Source: Sclerodactyla briareus (taxonomy: Eukaryota; Echinodermata; Holothuroidea; Dendrochirotida; Sclerodactylidae). Taken from it: a stretch of 64,000 nucleotides of DNA. Below the pieces are notes generated by a model. It saw only the letters and a list, made by a program, of their open reading frames with translations. It made no database searches and was not told the DNA's origin. Positions 1 to 13,100 of this stretch are shown here, in pieces. The stretch is taken from contig JAODTK010005904.1 in NCBI GenBank assembly GCA_026419785.1, positions 79,829-143,828 on the forward strand. Reading direction: 5' to 3'. Within the stretch, counting starts at the first letter, position 1. Every line of letters begins with the position of its first letter. Position numbers and translations under genes: made by a program.

Positions 1-4
1 CCAC

Positions 5-44
5 ATGGCCTCCTGTGACATACATCTGTTCATTCTCAATTGTA
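5..44 (+). CDS. Possible upstream exon of the epimerase gene (weak)
   Basis: The frame ending CDIHLFILN sits just before an ATTGTAAGG donor-like site. It resembles the family segment 'G-x-E-I-L-F-V-S' that precedes K-x-A-V-F-D in homologues, where the next recognised exon starts. The match is short and needs an indel, and no acceptor is visible because the window begins here. It could be chance. Confidence 0.2.
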
Positions 45-783
45 AGGGGCCCTCCATAAGAAGCTTTATAAGACCCAGACAGGTTGGTGACATTCACGAT
101 GATGCTACTGTTGCAGTCGCATATCAAGCAATAATTGTTAGTCTGTTAGGAGGGAAAAAAATGGTATTTTGGAGGTGGGTGCCACCTACCTAAGATCAAT
201 CACCCGCCGATTAATTGGACAGGAGAGGGAAAGCAACAATGTTCACATGAATCACATGAAGAATGAATCACAGCCCGCCCCCAGGCTACATTGCTGTAAG
301 GTGGAGAAACATGAGGCGGGGTGACCCAACGGAGGTGAGAAAAATGAGCATTCAGGAAGCCCCGTGACCCCTGCAGGGAAATCTTGATTGCAAAGGCATT
401 TGCAGTTTTTTGCAAGAAAAACAATTGGTCTGGAAATTTCTTCCCTCCTGTCTGGCGATTCACTTTTTCTCTGCAAGCCCAAGACTTCTAGGTCATGGTA
501 TTTTTCATCCAGGAGTTGTTGTTTTTCTGTTTCAGATAGTTAATTTACTATGGTAACTTCCTCAGTCAGAGTCGCCTTGTAGGAGTTTGAGACCTCCACT
601 TTGCCATTCAGCCTAGAGTTTGACTTAAGCGTCATTGAGCCGGTTTGTGGAGCACTAGCTTAAATCATCAAGAATCTTGTTTTGCCTCACTGTCTAGGCA
701 TGGCACACCCGTGGGCTCCACTGCAATCAATCCAGATTGTTGTCGCCCCTTCCAATGTGGCTCAACGAGATAATTGCCCAGTG

Positions 784-1018
784 GGGGGGGGGAGGGTTGA
801 GTCTGGACCCATGGATGGTGCCTTCAATTCCATAGCCTCACCCGCCCTTTGGCAATAAAATTCAATAATATGGTCCTTCTAGACACATGCTGTTGCATTA
901 TTTGATAAACAATCAGCTTTAAAACAGTCTATTGAACAGTGAAAAGTGTTTTTTTGTGGTGAGACTTGGAAGGGTCACATGGGTCAGGGGTTTTGACACC
1001 TGACCCCCCCCCCCCCCC
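784..1018 (+). repeat. Poly-G/poly-C bounded MITE-like repeat, copy 1
   Basis: A G-run followed by gggttgag opens the copy, and a long C-run closes it. The interior (catgctgttgca, then ctgaaca-type and gaaaagtg words) matches the copy at 21,547-21,735 in the same orientation. The G-run and C-run are mutually inverted ends. Confidence 0.5.
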
Positions 1019-1119
1019 ACTTCCTACTGGAGCTTCCTATTCCATGTCCTTGCATTCAGGTAAAGATTTTAGGTAAATCAATTGCATGCTTTATCATGAT
1101 TCCTTCTCACCAATTTCAG

Positions 1120-1177
1120 TAAAGATGCCGTCTTTGACAACAAAGCTATCAGAGGTAGGTGTCCCACTTGTCTTTTC
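1120..1177 (+). CDS. Epimerase exon: KDAVFDNKAIRG-GVPLVF block
   Basis: An acceptor (caatttcag) precedes the exon and a gtgagt donor follows it. The frame gives KDAVFDNKAIRG and then, after one extra A near 1156 and one extra T near 1174, GVPLVF. This is the conserved K-A-I-R-G-G-x-P-x-x-F-P block. The leftover base c joins 'ca' at 9107 to complete the expected proline codon. An alternative donor (gtaggt) at 1155 would drop GVPLVF. Confidence 0.75.
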
Positions 1178-4100
1178 GTGAGTTACATGTTGCTCATCAA
1201 TAACTCCCGGACTATTGACTTCCTATGGTACTTAGTTTAATATCGCGTAGCAATCTGAAGGCCTTATAGTTGAGCAGCTTGGAATGAGCCCCGGATGGCT
1301 AAGCACCAACCCCTTGTTATTGTTAGTGTGTATCATCCTAACAACCACCCATGTGTCAGAATGTCCAAGCTTCACTCAGTTTCACTTTCACCAAACATTT
1401 TCCACAGTCCTCTCAACCTTCGCCTGCCTGCATATTGCGATCATCACTGCCTATGGGAACCTGTTCATCTATCCACTCGATCTAACTGGTTTCCGTATTT
1501 TCTCTAATTGCATTGTGTCATCGAAACTCGATCCACAAAGTTTCTGATAATCTTTTCCTCATTGCTGGCCTTTTTACCGTTTTTAGTCGCATTTCCTAGC
1601 CTGGGGTCTGCGATCGAATGGCCAGTTTGATCAGGTTATCAATCATAAGTTCATGGGTAGAGTTGGCAAATAATAGGCTAGGTTAGGCATAAAGTGAGTG
1701 ATGTGGAAACACTCTTGTCGCAGAACCCTGTACCAATTCCCCTCCAAAATACAACATCGCTGCATGATGGTGTCTAAGACCAGGAGTTGGTTTGATGGAC
1801 ATGTTTGTGGAATTTTCTTTTTAAATGTGCCGACTGGGTGTGGTCACTGCCCGCCAAATTGAAGTTGGTTTCAAATGACCGCAATTTCCTGATTGCCTGA
1901 AACTGTGATAAAAAAAATTTCTCAACCATCAAAGGGTGTCTGTCATATTGAATTGTTTTTGTCTTGTTGTCTCCTTATTGCAAACCCCAACTAGTGGTTA
2001 TCACTGCATAGGGGGCAACATGCACAAGCTTTAAGGACATGATTGTCAAGCCCACACCCACTTTCGAACCCATCCAAGCAAGGAAAAGTGTTGTTAATAT
2101 TGCGTTAATTACAAATTCTTCCTTGCGGCGGACGAGGCAGCGAAGCTATGACCATTATATTCCTGAAGTGGGGCTATATTTTATAAACTGGCTGATATAA
2201 TAGCTGGGGAAAACTAATGCCAGTTCCAAACAATGTTTCTAAGACTTTTCGTTAAGAGTTTAGAGGCCTTTGAATTTCATGCATATCGTGCCCGAGATGG
2301 GAGCTTCCATCATGCGAATAATAGATTCGTCTTTCACAGCTCACAATGTTCGCTTGATGTTCCAGAGAAACTCAATACAGATTATTCCAATGAAAAGGAT
2401 TGCTGCAGTGGGTTGGTACTGGTGTTGATTGGTTGGGAAGACCACAAGAATCTATCTCATCTTATTCAACTTACCCCACGTGGACTATGCACCCACCCAA
2501 TGCCACGTTGAGCTCCTTGCAATTACACAAATGCTGGTTGGCCACCACATCGCCCTTCACTTTTTGCCAGGCTAGTTGTCTAGTTCGTCGATTTTTGCTC
2601 TAAGATTTTCCGTCCCAAAAATCGTTCCTAGTATATCGTTTTCCGGGCTTTCTTTCTATCATCTTTTCTATCATCTTGCTTCTTAATTGGCTGGAATTTG
2701 TCAGCGTTTTCGTCACCTTTCGTTCAAGGATCTCTTCACTTACGTGATTTTTGAGATTTTTAGTCTTCTCCTACCAACGCCGTTCGCTGTGCGGCGTTAG
2801 CCTAGCTTCCTACCTAGCTGTAGTGTTTGCGTACTGGCAGCTAGCCTAACACTATGCGGTACCGGCCTAGCGCCTGGACCGCGCGGCTTTCTTTTTCTTT
2901 CGGGTTTCATTCCCGAGGCCTACCCCCCTCTACTAACCCGTCCTCCGACGTCCCGCCCTGCCTGCCCCCTTGGTTCTCCCTTCCCCTTTCCCTTCCCCTG
3001 GTTTTGGGGACCTTTTAAGGCCGCCTGTTTGGTTGTTTGGCCTTGCAGCGGGCGGCGGCGCGAGATGAGATTTCGTTCACAAGAGCTCCGCTCGGGGAAT
3101 TCGACCTTTCCCCTCGGGGGACTCGCGGGCCGAATTCTGTTCGCTGTGTCTTCTCCGAGATTTCTTGGGTTTTGCTACGATGAGGCTTCCAAATCTTCGT
3201 GGTAGCGTAACAAATTTTTGGGCCGTGGGAGGCTTGTTTGAATCACGTACTTCCAGTTTCTCTTCTTCCACGGAAAATTCCAGCACATCTCATTGTGCTG
3301 TGGTCGTAATGCATCACCGAGCCTTGGATCCCGACGTTCCGTGGCTCTGTGGACCGTCGTTAATTACCTCGGTCGTTAGGGATTATCCGAGCCTTTGATA
3401 CCGGAATGTCCCGTGGCTCGTGGAGCCGGGTTACTTGCCCGCGCGGTGTTGGATGTTCTGTTCGCGTATAACCGGGCGTGCGGGCTCACGGGCCCCTGGG
3501 AATAACCACACTCAGGGCCTGTGCTTCGAGGATACCGGAACACTCGGAAGTTACCAGCGGACTTCGACCAGCCTCGTGACCGACCAGATGCCGTCCCGCT
3601 GCACCTCCCACAACCGCGTCTTCATGGTTCACCGCCCAACGTCTATGGGAGAAGACGGATCGCCAGTCCAGGACGACGCCGGCGGGACCACCGGTCTCCA
3701 GGAGATGCTATAGGTGGCAATCCTTGTCAGGCGCCGCGGAGCGCGAGCCCCTGATAGACCGGTCATGTGGCCCCGTGCGGCTCATATCTCTTAGGCCACC
3801 AGGGGGAATCTCCCGTGTCGCCTTGTCTGCGCCCGGGCCCCTCTGCGGCCGGACAGCCCCTCCGCCGTCAGCTTCCGCCGTCGGTGGACTGGGCGAACGG
3901 TCGCCCGGCGTGGCCCTGGCTCTTGAAGCCCAGAGAAGCCGACCCACAGCTCGGAAGAGCCGGCCCCGGGCTCGGAAGAGCCGGCCCCGGGCTCGGAAGA
4001 GCCGGCCACGTCTCGGAAAAGCCGACCCCGGCTTCGGCATCGCCGACCCACGTCTCGGCTAGCGGGACCAACGGCTCGGTATAGCCGACCCACGTCTGGT

Positions 4101-7100
4101 AGAGCCGAACGGGTCCACGGCCATGCAGCGCCGACCCACGGCTCAGTAGATGCCGGTCTGGCTTCGGCAGGGCTACCCACGGCTTGGGCAGAACCACCCA
4201 GGCTTGAAAGCCGACCAACGGCTCTGAAGAGCCTGGCCCACGGCCATGTCGCGCCGACCCACTGCCAGTAGATGCCGGTCCCTGGTCGGCAGGGCCGCCC
4301 CCGGCTTGGCAGAACCTACCCACGCTTGGCATGAGGCCTACCATGGTCGTAGACCCGCCTCGGCTCGTTGGGAGCCGGTCCCATGACTCGTTAGAGCCAC
4401 CCGCGTCGCAGCATAGCCGGCCCATGGCTCGCAAGAGCCGACCCATGGCGTGGCAAGCCGACCTGCGGCTCGGCAAGGCCTTCATGATGTCCTCTAAGGG
4501 GTTCACCGCGGAACGAAGAACACTACCTTGGGCGACCTCACCCGGTCCAGCGTGGCGGCTCGGCGGGCCCACGTAGAACTGTCCCGCGGCTCGACAGGGC
4601 CGACCCGCGGCTCAGTTGTGCTGGCCCTCAGAGCCTGTCCACGGCTCGGTAAGGCCGACCCGCGGCTCGGCCGGGCCGGCCCTGAAGATTCGGTAGAGCA
4701 GGTTCTAGGTCAGTAGAGCCGGCTCGTGGCGCTCAAGCCGCTCCGCGGCCCGCGAATTTGGCTATATCCGGCCCGCTCGAAAGGACCAACCCACGGAGAG
4801 CGGATCCTCACGGCTCGGAAAACCATTGGGGCACAGTTTTTTGATGACTGGACTCGCGGCTCGTATCAGAACAGATCGGAGGGTGAGTTTGTGGCTGCCT
4901 TGCAATGGCTTGTAGGAAGCCAGGCCCTCCTGGAAAGCACGGCACTGTCCGTGCACGCGGCAGCCGCCCGTCGGCCAACGAGCCGAGCCGAGCGAAAACT
5001 GATGTCTCCGGATCGCCCCGGGTGTGCATCGCCTTGTTTCAGGTGCATCACGGTTCCGCAGCGGCAGTTCGCCTGGCCTCCCCCCACGGCCAGGCTGTAC
5101 CCAACGGAGTGAACATTCGGAACGGAGACGGAGCAGCGGTCCATCCGGTTTTCCCGACTATACCAAGCTGGAGCCAACCAACAAGCTCGCGGCCCCGGCT
5201 GCCCGCCTCTCCAGTCTCTTCTGCGTTCTACCAGGACTCGACCCAGCTTTTCGGGCTGACCCCTTCGTAGCAGCAGGAGGAAGCGGCGTATGGCGCAGGT
5301 CCCCCCGGCCGGTTCCCTGCTGACCACTCGTCTCCCTCCTCGAGGGTAGCGTCTTCGCTGGGACCGACTGCAGTAGAGCCTTTGGGTAGTTCCCACAACA
5401 GCAGCACAGCGGTGCCCGCAAGCAAATCCTACCTCTCGGCCTGTCCCAGCTCCGTTTTTTCAGCAGTCCTCCCGTTTTCTTCAGCTCGCGCCCGTGGTTT
5501 GTGACCTTTCCGGGGTAACCAAAGCGGCCAGCCAGAACAGCGGGGGGCTGGACCCGCTTGTTTCTCAACGCAGCTTCCTGCTGCGGGGACTCCGACTATG
5601 TATGCCGTTCGATGCGGAAGGCATTCCGCATGGCTATGGCTATCGCGGTTGGTGTGCCGCGTTAGAAATCAGGCCGAAGAGCTTGTTTTCGTTCTTGATG
5701 CTACGGGCAGCTGTTTGTTTGTGGTTTCCCCCTTCCCTCCCGGCGGCAGGCTTGGGACAGCTGAAGCGCGGGGGCGAGCCCTGCCGGCCCGGCGACCGCG
5801 CGCTGGACTTCCGCCCTCCGGAGGTGAACGGTGCCTGCGCGAGCGGGTTTTCGGCTGTCCCTCCGCGGGTCTCGGCGCAGCGGATTTTCTGACTGGCGAG
5901 TCTTCCCGCGAGGGGTGACCTCGGCAGTGATCCAGTAAGAGCACCGCGGAGGTTATGGCTCTAAACGCCTGAATTTGATTAGTCCGCCAGCCTTCAGCTC
6001 ACGCGACGGCCTCAACGCGCAGCGGCGCACAGCGACCTAGAGACGCCCACTTAACCAGCAGTTACCTGCCGTGGAGGAGACTGATGCACCTCCCGGTAGC
6101 ATGGGTCGGTGGGGTACTGAGACCCTCCCCGGGTCCTGTTCCCCTCCTACCGAGAGCCGTCGACATCGAGCCACGGCCTCAGACCCCCCGCGAGCCGCTC
6201 GTTTCATTCCGGCTAACTCTGCCTGGGCACGCGGGTCCAGGCCCTACGTCGCTCTTAACCCTTGGCGCCTTGCGGTGGCCGGAGCTTTTTGGGTGGAGCT
6301 TCTTGGCCGAGGATTAGGCGCCCCTGCCACCGAACGGGGGGCGGCCGTCCACCGTTTGGGCTGGTCGGCTGGGACTGTGGCTCCCACCGAAGAAAACCAC
6401 TTCCCTCCTGACGGCTCCGCTCGACCTCCAGCTCCACCGCTCCGGTGGCCGCGGGCTACATATTGCTTGGTGACTCCGGGCTTTCGGGCATCTCCGGGAC
6501 TCGTTGCTCCGAGAGGCCAGCTCTTGCCCCGGCTCCGGGCTACATGGCTCCGGTTTTTTTGTGGCCCCGGGGCTTATGGCTATGCTCGGGCTTTGTGGCT
6601 CCTCGGCTCTGGAAATCCGGCGGCATCGAGGTACCCCGGACCTCCGTATTTGTGTCCGCCCCCCGCGACCTCCAGCTTTGCGGCCGCCGCGGCTCTTGGT
6701 CCGCGACTCGGGCTTTCTGCCTCCTGCTTCGTGACCGCGTTCAGGGCTTTTTTATGACTTCGGGCTCCGCAGCCCCTGGCTCCTGGCTCCGGGCTTTAGA
6801 CTCGGGGCCCCGCATCCCTCCGGGGCCCCCCCGCAGCTCCGGCCCCGCTGCTTCGCGGCTCCGGCTCCGGAGCTTGTCGCTTCAGGCTATGGGGCATCCG
6901 GTGCCGCTGCTGCGGAGGAACTTGCGGTCTCTGCGGCTCCAGCCTCAGCGTTCCGGCCTTCTGGCGGTTCTGGCCTCGGGCCCTTGTGGCCCAGGCTTTG
7001 TGGCCCCATGTGCCGCAGCTGCGGGACCGTCAGCTCAGGCTCCGACCTGTGTCCCCCCGGGCTAGGTGGCATCAGGTGCCGCAGAGCTGCGGGCCTCCGC

Positions 7101-10100
7101 TGCTCCGGCCTCCACGCTTTCTGCCTCCGCGGTTTTGGCCTCCGACCTTCGCCGCCCAGGCTCTTTGTCTCAGGTGCGCCGCTGCGTGCACTCTCGGGGC
7201 CCGGCCTCCGCGGTCTAACTCCGTGGCTCCGCAGTTCGGGCCTCCGCCTTTCCGGTAACGCGGTTCCGGCTTCTGCATTTTATTACGCGTTCCGGCCTTC
7301 CGCCTTTCCGGTTCCCCCCCCGCGTTTCCTGCCTCCCGCCTTCCCGGTTTTCCGCGTTTCCGGCCTTTGCGGTTTGCGCTCTGGCCTAATGCGGTTCCGC
7401 GCTTCCGTCCTCTCGTTATGCGGTTCCGGCCTCCGCCTTTCCGGTTTTCTGCGGCTCTTCACCTTTGCGGTTCCGCAGCTCCGCCTTATTCGGTTCCACG
7501 GCTCCGTCCTGCGGTTTCGCGGTTCCCAGCCTTTGCTTCGTCCCGGCCTCCGCCCTTCCGGTTCCCGCGGCCCCCCGCCTCCACCTTTCCCCCGCGGTTC
7601 CCGCCTCCGTCCTTTCGGTTCCCGCGGTTCTGGCTCCCTTAGCGGGCCCCCCGGCCTCTGCGATTCCGCGTTTACCGACCTAGGCTATTCCGACCTACAC
7701 GTTCCGGCCTCCGCGACTTTTCCGACCTTCAGTCCCGCGGATCCGCATCTCGGCATGTTGACCCCAGGTCCTGAACAGGAGCGCCTCGTTCGCCGTCGTA
7801 ATGCTCTCACTGTTCTTTTCCGCGCCTCCATACACCCAGCTGACTCTGGGGCAGTCCACCCCACACCACCTTGGTTTCTTGGTTGGGGCTGCCCCAGCTG
7901 TCCCTGGACCCCTTCCATTACGGTCGGCCACCCTCATACTACCAGCGTGATGGCACTCACCCGCCACCGGGTCCCTGTGCTAATCGTTGCATATCCATGT
8001 GGGGTAAGTTGATAATGAGATAGATTCCCAAAACAGAACAGGTTTGGGTATCTGTGAGTTTATAATACTTCCCCACAGGGACGTTGCCGACCTTCCTTCC
8101 CCGCTTCCGGGCCATCACTCACTGCGCCACCCTTCGGGCTCCGAGCCCCTCCGGTGAACGCCTAGCCTGGAAAAAGTGAAGGGCGATGGGTGGCCCGACC
8201 CCATTGTGTATTGCCAGAAGCTCGACGTGCCATGGGGTGGTGGGCGATGTCCATGTGGGGTAAGTATTCCATAAACTCACAGATCAAAACCGTTCTGTTT
8301 TGGTGATCCTGTTGAATGTGTGCCTTTTGAGTTACTTAACACCAGAAAAACAGTGCAAGCTAACATACTTATCTGGTGTCCTGTGATGCCAGTGCCATCA
8401 TGGTCTCTGTGCAATTGGGATTCTCTCTCCGAATTTCAACCTCATAATGGACCAAACCTTGAAGCTGAGTCATAACTACTCCATATACTATAGGAACATT
8501 GTATTGAAATAGGGTTTAGAACACCTCATAGAATATGTTTTCCATCGCCACACAATCACCCTTCGTTTCAAGCTTGCGGTTTTCCTTTAGGTAAAGGTAG
8601 GCGGTGGGGGGGGGGACCATATGAATATCTAATAATAAGTGGCTTTGGTAGAAGGCACTATTTTTCTACTATCATGGCTATGTTCGTGTGGGGAGGGGGA
8701 TGTGAACATGTGTCAGTTTGGATCGACAAAACGGTTCTTTCTGCCTCAGAGCGCAGGCCCATGCACTACAAACACTTATGGTAAAGGGAAATCTAATGAT
8801 TTCTTTTTAATATTTTTTAATACGATGTTACATCATTTCCATATAACTCTGGTATTCGTTGCTAACAATTTTGACCAGGGTTTAATGATCGAAATTCAAA
8901 TCCACTAGCTTGCTTGTATTTTTCTAGCAATCATCCCAACCACCAAGTATTCACTTTCCATGGCTTAGAGGGCACAATTTCTGCCCATGTGGCCAAACTA
9001 TTCTGTCATCAGCTGCCACACTGGTATTCTCAGCCTTTGGAGATGGTCACCTAATATGACACTAGTAATCGATACAGTTACAATAACTAGTTCCCTCCTC
9101 TTTCAGCAAACTTTGGACCCTGGAGTGAGGGTAGGCCACAGCACGGCTTTGCAAGGACTTCGCTATGGCAACTTTCCGGAGAAAATAAGGTTGGTCTCAT
9201 TGATTTTGCGGGGGTGGAGTTAAATGGTGACGGTGGTATAGCACACAGAAAACTTTCAATTTGGTGGCAACTTTTTGGCCAGCATCTCTAAATGTTGTCT
9301 GCAAATTTTGTGTGCAGATTGCCCCAGCAAGGGAAAAAAGGCAATTATTTAGCTCTTCTTTACCCAGATCTTTGCAGGATTCTTATGTTCCCGGCTCCAG
9401 TTCTGGTTCCGGAAAATTATATTACATCAAGAGGGCTTCTCTCCTGTCTCGTTGGCCTAGCTGACCATGGCTCCAAGATCTGGCATAATCATGTAGGCCT
9501 ATCTCTGAGTTGATCAGCTCTCCAGTCTTAGGCTGGGAGATTCCTTGGATGTGGGTGTCGTTTGCGACAAGAAATCATGAATTACGGATTCATGCAAAAT
9601 ACGAACATGAAACATGCCTTAATGGGCTGCAGTTTTGTTTGTATAAAAAGAAACAAGTTCGGTAACAGCAAAACATCGTCCAAATAAAATGGGACAAACA
9701 CTTGAGTAAGAAAGAATACCATGTGTACTGATCCAGCGAGAATGCCGCATCATGGCAAATTGATTCCATAACAAGCATGTTCATGGTTCTTGTTCATGAG
9801 TTTCTAGCTATTTATGGCCCTTTTACATTACGGTACAATCTAATTCTTTCTGAAATATCAGCCTCCTTCATAAAAATATGATTTTCATATTCATACCACA
9901 CACCACATCCACTTCTGCAAATCCCACCTTTATAATGCCAAACTGTTGTCAAGAGTGGCTGGAGAATGAGAAATTTTTGTTTGAAATGGCCACAAGGCAT
10001 GAAATAACGGGTCGCCCATGTACTTTTCAGCACAACATTGTGCAGAATGGAAGCTGTTGAAAAAGTGAAGATTCCAGCCAACTGCTATTCCAGTCTACTT

Positions 10101-13100
10101 CTTAAGTACGGTTAATGAATGGTGAATGTTACCTTATAGTGTGCCCTCTGGGTAGCCACAACCTATTTAAGTTCATCCCATCATGAGGCTAGAGCTATCA
10201 CACCACCACGAGCAGTTTCAAGATCTGATAACCACAGAGATAATGGGAGAATTACCTGCCTCAAGAATTATTTTGGGATTCCATGCGGTGTCCAGATGAC
10301 TGTTATTCATTTCATTTCCCGAAGGCCCAGCGTCCTCTCTTGATCACTATCCATCAGTCTCGTGCAGAGGCTTTCCAGGATTCAGTTTGATTTGATTTCC
10401 ATAGATTCAGGGAGCAGCGGGGATAACTCACCATCTCTTCTCAACAGGTGCCCAAGTGATATCAGAAAAGACTTTTGGTAGTTCCAACATGAATGATCAC
10501 AGCAACCGACGAACCTTTATTACCAAATACCCCAAAACAAATCCCAGAAGACACTGACCATACATTGGAACCATGAGGTGAAAACTGAGATCTCACCCAT
10601 CGCAACTGCAAGTACAGCCATCTAGGAGAAATGTCTGGTGAATGCTGGAACTCAAATGTGATATCCACAAAGCAGAATCACTGATACCACTCTTTAGGAT
10701 TCCACAACCTGGGAAAGTCATGAACTCATATCCTTATTTTTCAGGCCTGGATCAGTCCTGGTGTCATTTCTGTGAAAAAATATTGGAAGACATAAAAAAA
10801 GTCCTGGAACTTCTAAAAAACTTCTAGCTAAAACCTCCCAGTCTATTTCTGTTCCTGGATATGTTTTTTCCATCCTCGGTTCCAGGGACCATGGGCTGCA
10901 GTGGCGCAACCACATGTTGAATATTTATTTTTAGGGGATTCCAGAGGTGGAATGGAGGGGGCGGGGAGGGGGTTCAAAGCAGTGATTACCATTCCCTGTG
11001 TGGGTAAGATATATTATGGCCATCAGAAAAGCTCGTAGTCCACATTTCCCAAAACCCCCAACCCCTCCTGGCTACCCCCTTGGGCTGTGGGCACTGCTGG
11101 TCTAATCAGGAAAAAAATTGACTTATAAAATGCTACCTTACATGTATTCTATTTACTGGAACTATCTATTCACGAGGAATACAAAAGTCGATTCTTCCTC
11201 ATCAGGGCGATGTAACGGCGAGGACCAAGACCTTGTGAGTACGCTGTGGATCAGCCGACATATTTGACGGTTCAGCTCGGGTTGCCGTGTTGTCATTTCT
11301 TCACCACAGATCTTGCATTTGAACCCATAGCTAATATGTATTACTCACATGTTTCCACTTCCTCCCATTTTGCTCACTCATGCAGCCATTTTTGAACTGA
11401 ATGTTTTGATGTATCTTTGTACAAAATGCATTGTGAGTGGAAAAATAAAATATTTCACTGATGATATAATCATGACTGATTGTAAATGATGTGCTCAATA
11501 AAATATTTCTCTTTTTTCTGAGCTGGGAAAAAGTTATTATCTGGTTTGGAGAGGAAGTTGTTTAACTCACAATAGTAGTAGTAGTATAGAATACTATTGC
11601 ATTGTGTGTTTGTACCATATTGATCCATGAAACTGTCTCAGGTATTCACAGTAGTTTACAATTTCTCTCAGTTTTTTGCTGCTTCATCTTGCCCGTTGTT
11701 CTTTCTGATGGTTTTTCACCATCCTAATTTTGGCGAATGTTTTAAAGGGCAATGATCGGTATCGAGACTTCATCGTGATAAGCTATGGACTTGAGCTATG
11801 ATCAAGAGATTGCAAGCTCAGATCTCCTTGAAGGTCTGAGAGGGTTTCTTCACATTGCTGATAGACATGGCATGTTTCCTTGAACCCCTCATGATACCAG
11901 TCACCGAGATCAAGATGGTCACACAATGTGAAGAAATGGAGGAAGGTAGGCTGCCATGGGTAGGATAGTCCAGAGCCGTACGTGGTGTTGTAGGGATGGT
12001 TCTAATAGAGTTAGTGAATTACCGGTGACCAGAATTATTAGTAACCAGTCGTATGAGAAGGTGCTGCTATGATACAGAATATGTCCTAAATCTTGCTCTG
12101 CATATCATCTCTCAAATCGGGACGATTGGTCCGTTTAGAGGTATACGTGCCCCCCCCCAAAAAAAAAAGGACTATGTAAAATGTTCGTAATGAAAACGAC
12201 GAACAAACTGTAGGTCAAAAAGTCAGTGCATTGTGAACCAAACACCATGGTTTTATTCATGCCACATTGCGGCCTGTTGACTTGTTCTGCTCAACTCATA
12301 TGGCGTAATGGATTCTTGTAACATCCAGGCCATCCATTCAGTCCTTGCTTATGTTCAATGCGCGTAATTTGCATTTTACATCACCTCCGCTGCCCTACAC
12401 TGTACCGTCATACGCCAACATACAGACCCCCACTCCCGCCATGTGAGCCTTTAGAGAGAACCAATGAAGATACCTAGGTTCACATTCTATGTTAACCTTG
12501 CATATTAATATAATTCTAGCTGTGATTTAACATTCTTATGGAATAATTTTTCAAGAGAAATAAGCAGCTTCTAACATCATCAAAATTTTAAGTCTCTCCA
12601 CTAATTGCATGAGAGAATCTTGACTTTAGTGGTTCTATTTGCATGTGTCAGAGTCAATTGCTAGCCTGTAAATTATTGGACCTTCCTTTCCTCAAGGGTC
12701 TAATCCTCTAAATAATGTTGTGTTTCAATGGCCCCAACACCTGCCTTGTTTAAAATTCTCTGACCACACCACGGGGGGTGATTGATGAACAATTAACGTT
12801 AGTGTATATACTGATGAAGTGCAGTTAGAGCATCTCTATCGTGGCGACCATCCACCCCCAGTGTGGTGACCGTGATTGAGCAGATGGCGTTTGTGAGGGC
12901 CCATCAGGGTATTCATACAGTCACAGTATGAGGCGACCCATAGTCCAATTAGCCCGGCATTTAGCAGTTGTCATTCCATTCGCATTGCGCAATCAGTTTG
13001 GAAGCTTGATACAGTGCAGTGCATGGATAGTTCCTGCTCTGATTGCATGCACAAGAACAAACAATTGTTGTTTGACATTTTCCTTGTCTGAATTTAGGAG

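Larger units (their letters stand above)
2449..8303. mobile_element. DIRS-type (tyrosine-recombinase retrotransposon-like) fossil element, 5.85 kb, GC-rich interior
   Basis: The call rests on end structure. The left end (2449-2575) and right end (8161-8303) are inverted copies sharing cttaccccac and catcgcccttcac. A block at 7990-8090 is the reverse complement of the two outer ends joined together: its first half matches the left outer end and its second half the right outer end. Inverted ends plus an internal complementary region is the hallmark of DIRS elements, and 5-6 kb is their usual size. No target duplication is expected or seen. The interior is strikingly GC-rich against AT-rich surroundings. 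I could not recognise reverse transcriptase, methyltransferase or recombinase genes, so it is a non-autonomous or broken copy. It lies in an epimerase intron. Confidence 0.65.

Noticed and set aside
3724-8012. Long open frames (up to 342 codons) rich in R, P, G and S in the GC-rich block
   Set aside because: They occur in several overlapping frames on both strands and follow low-complexity repeats. No domain, splice context or codon pattern supports a protein.
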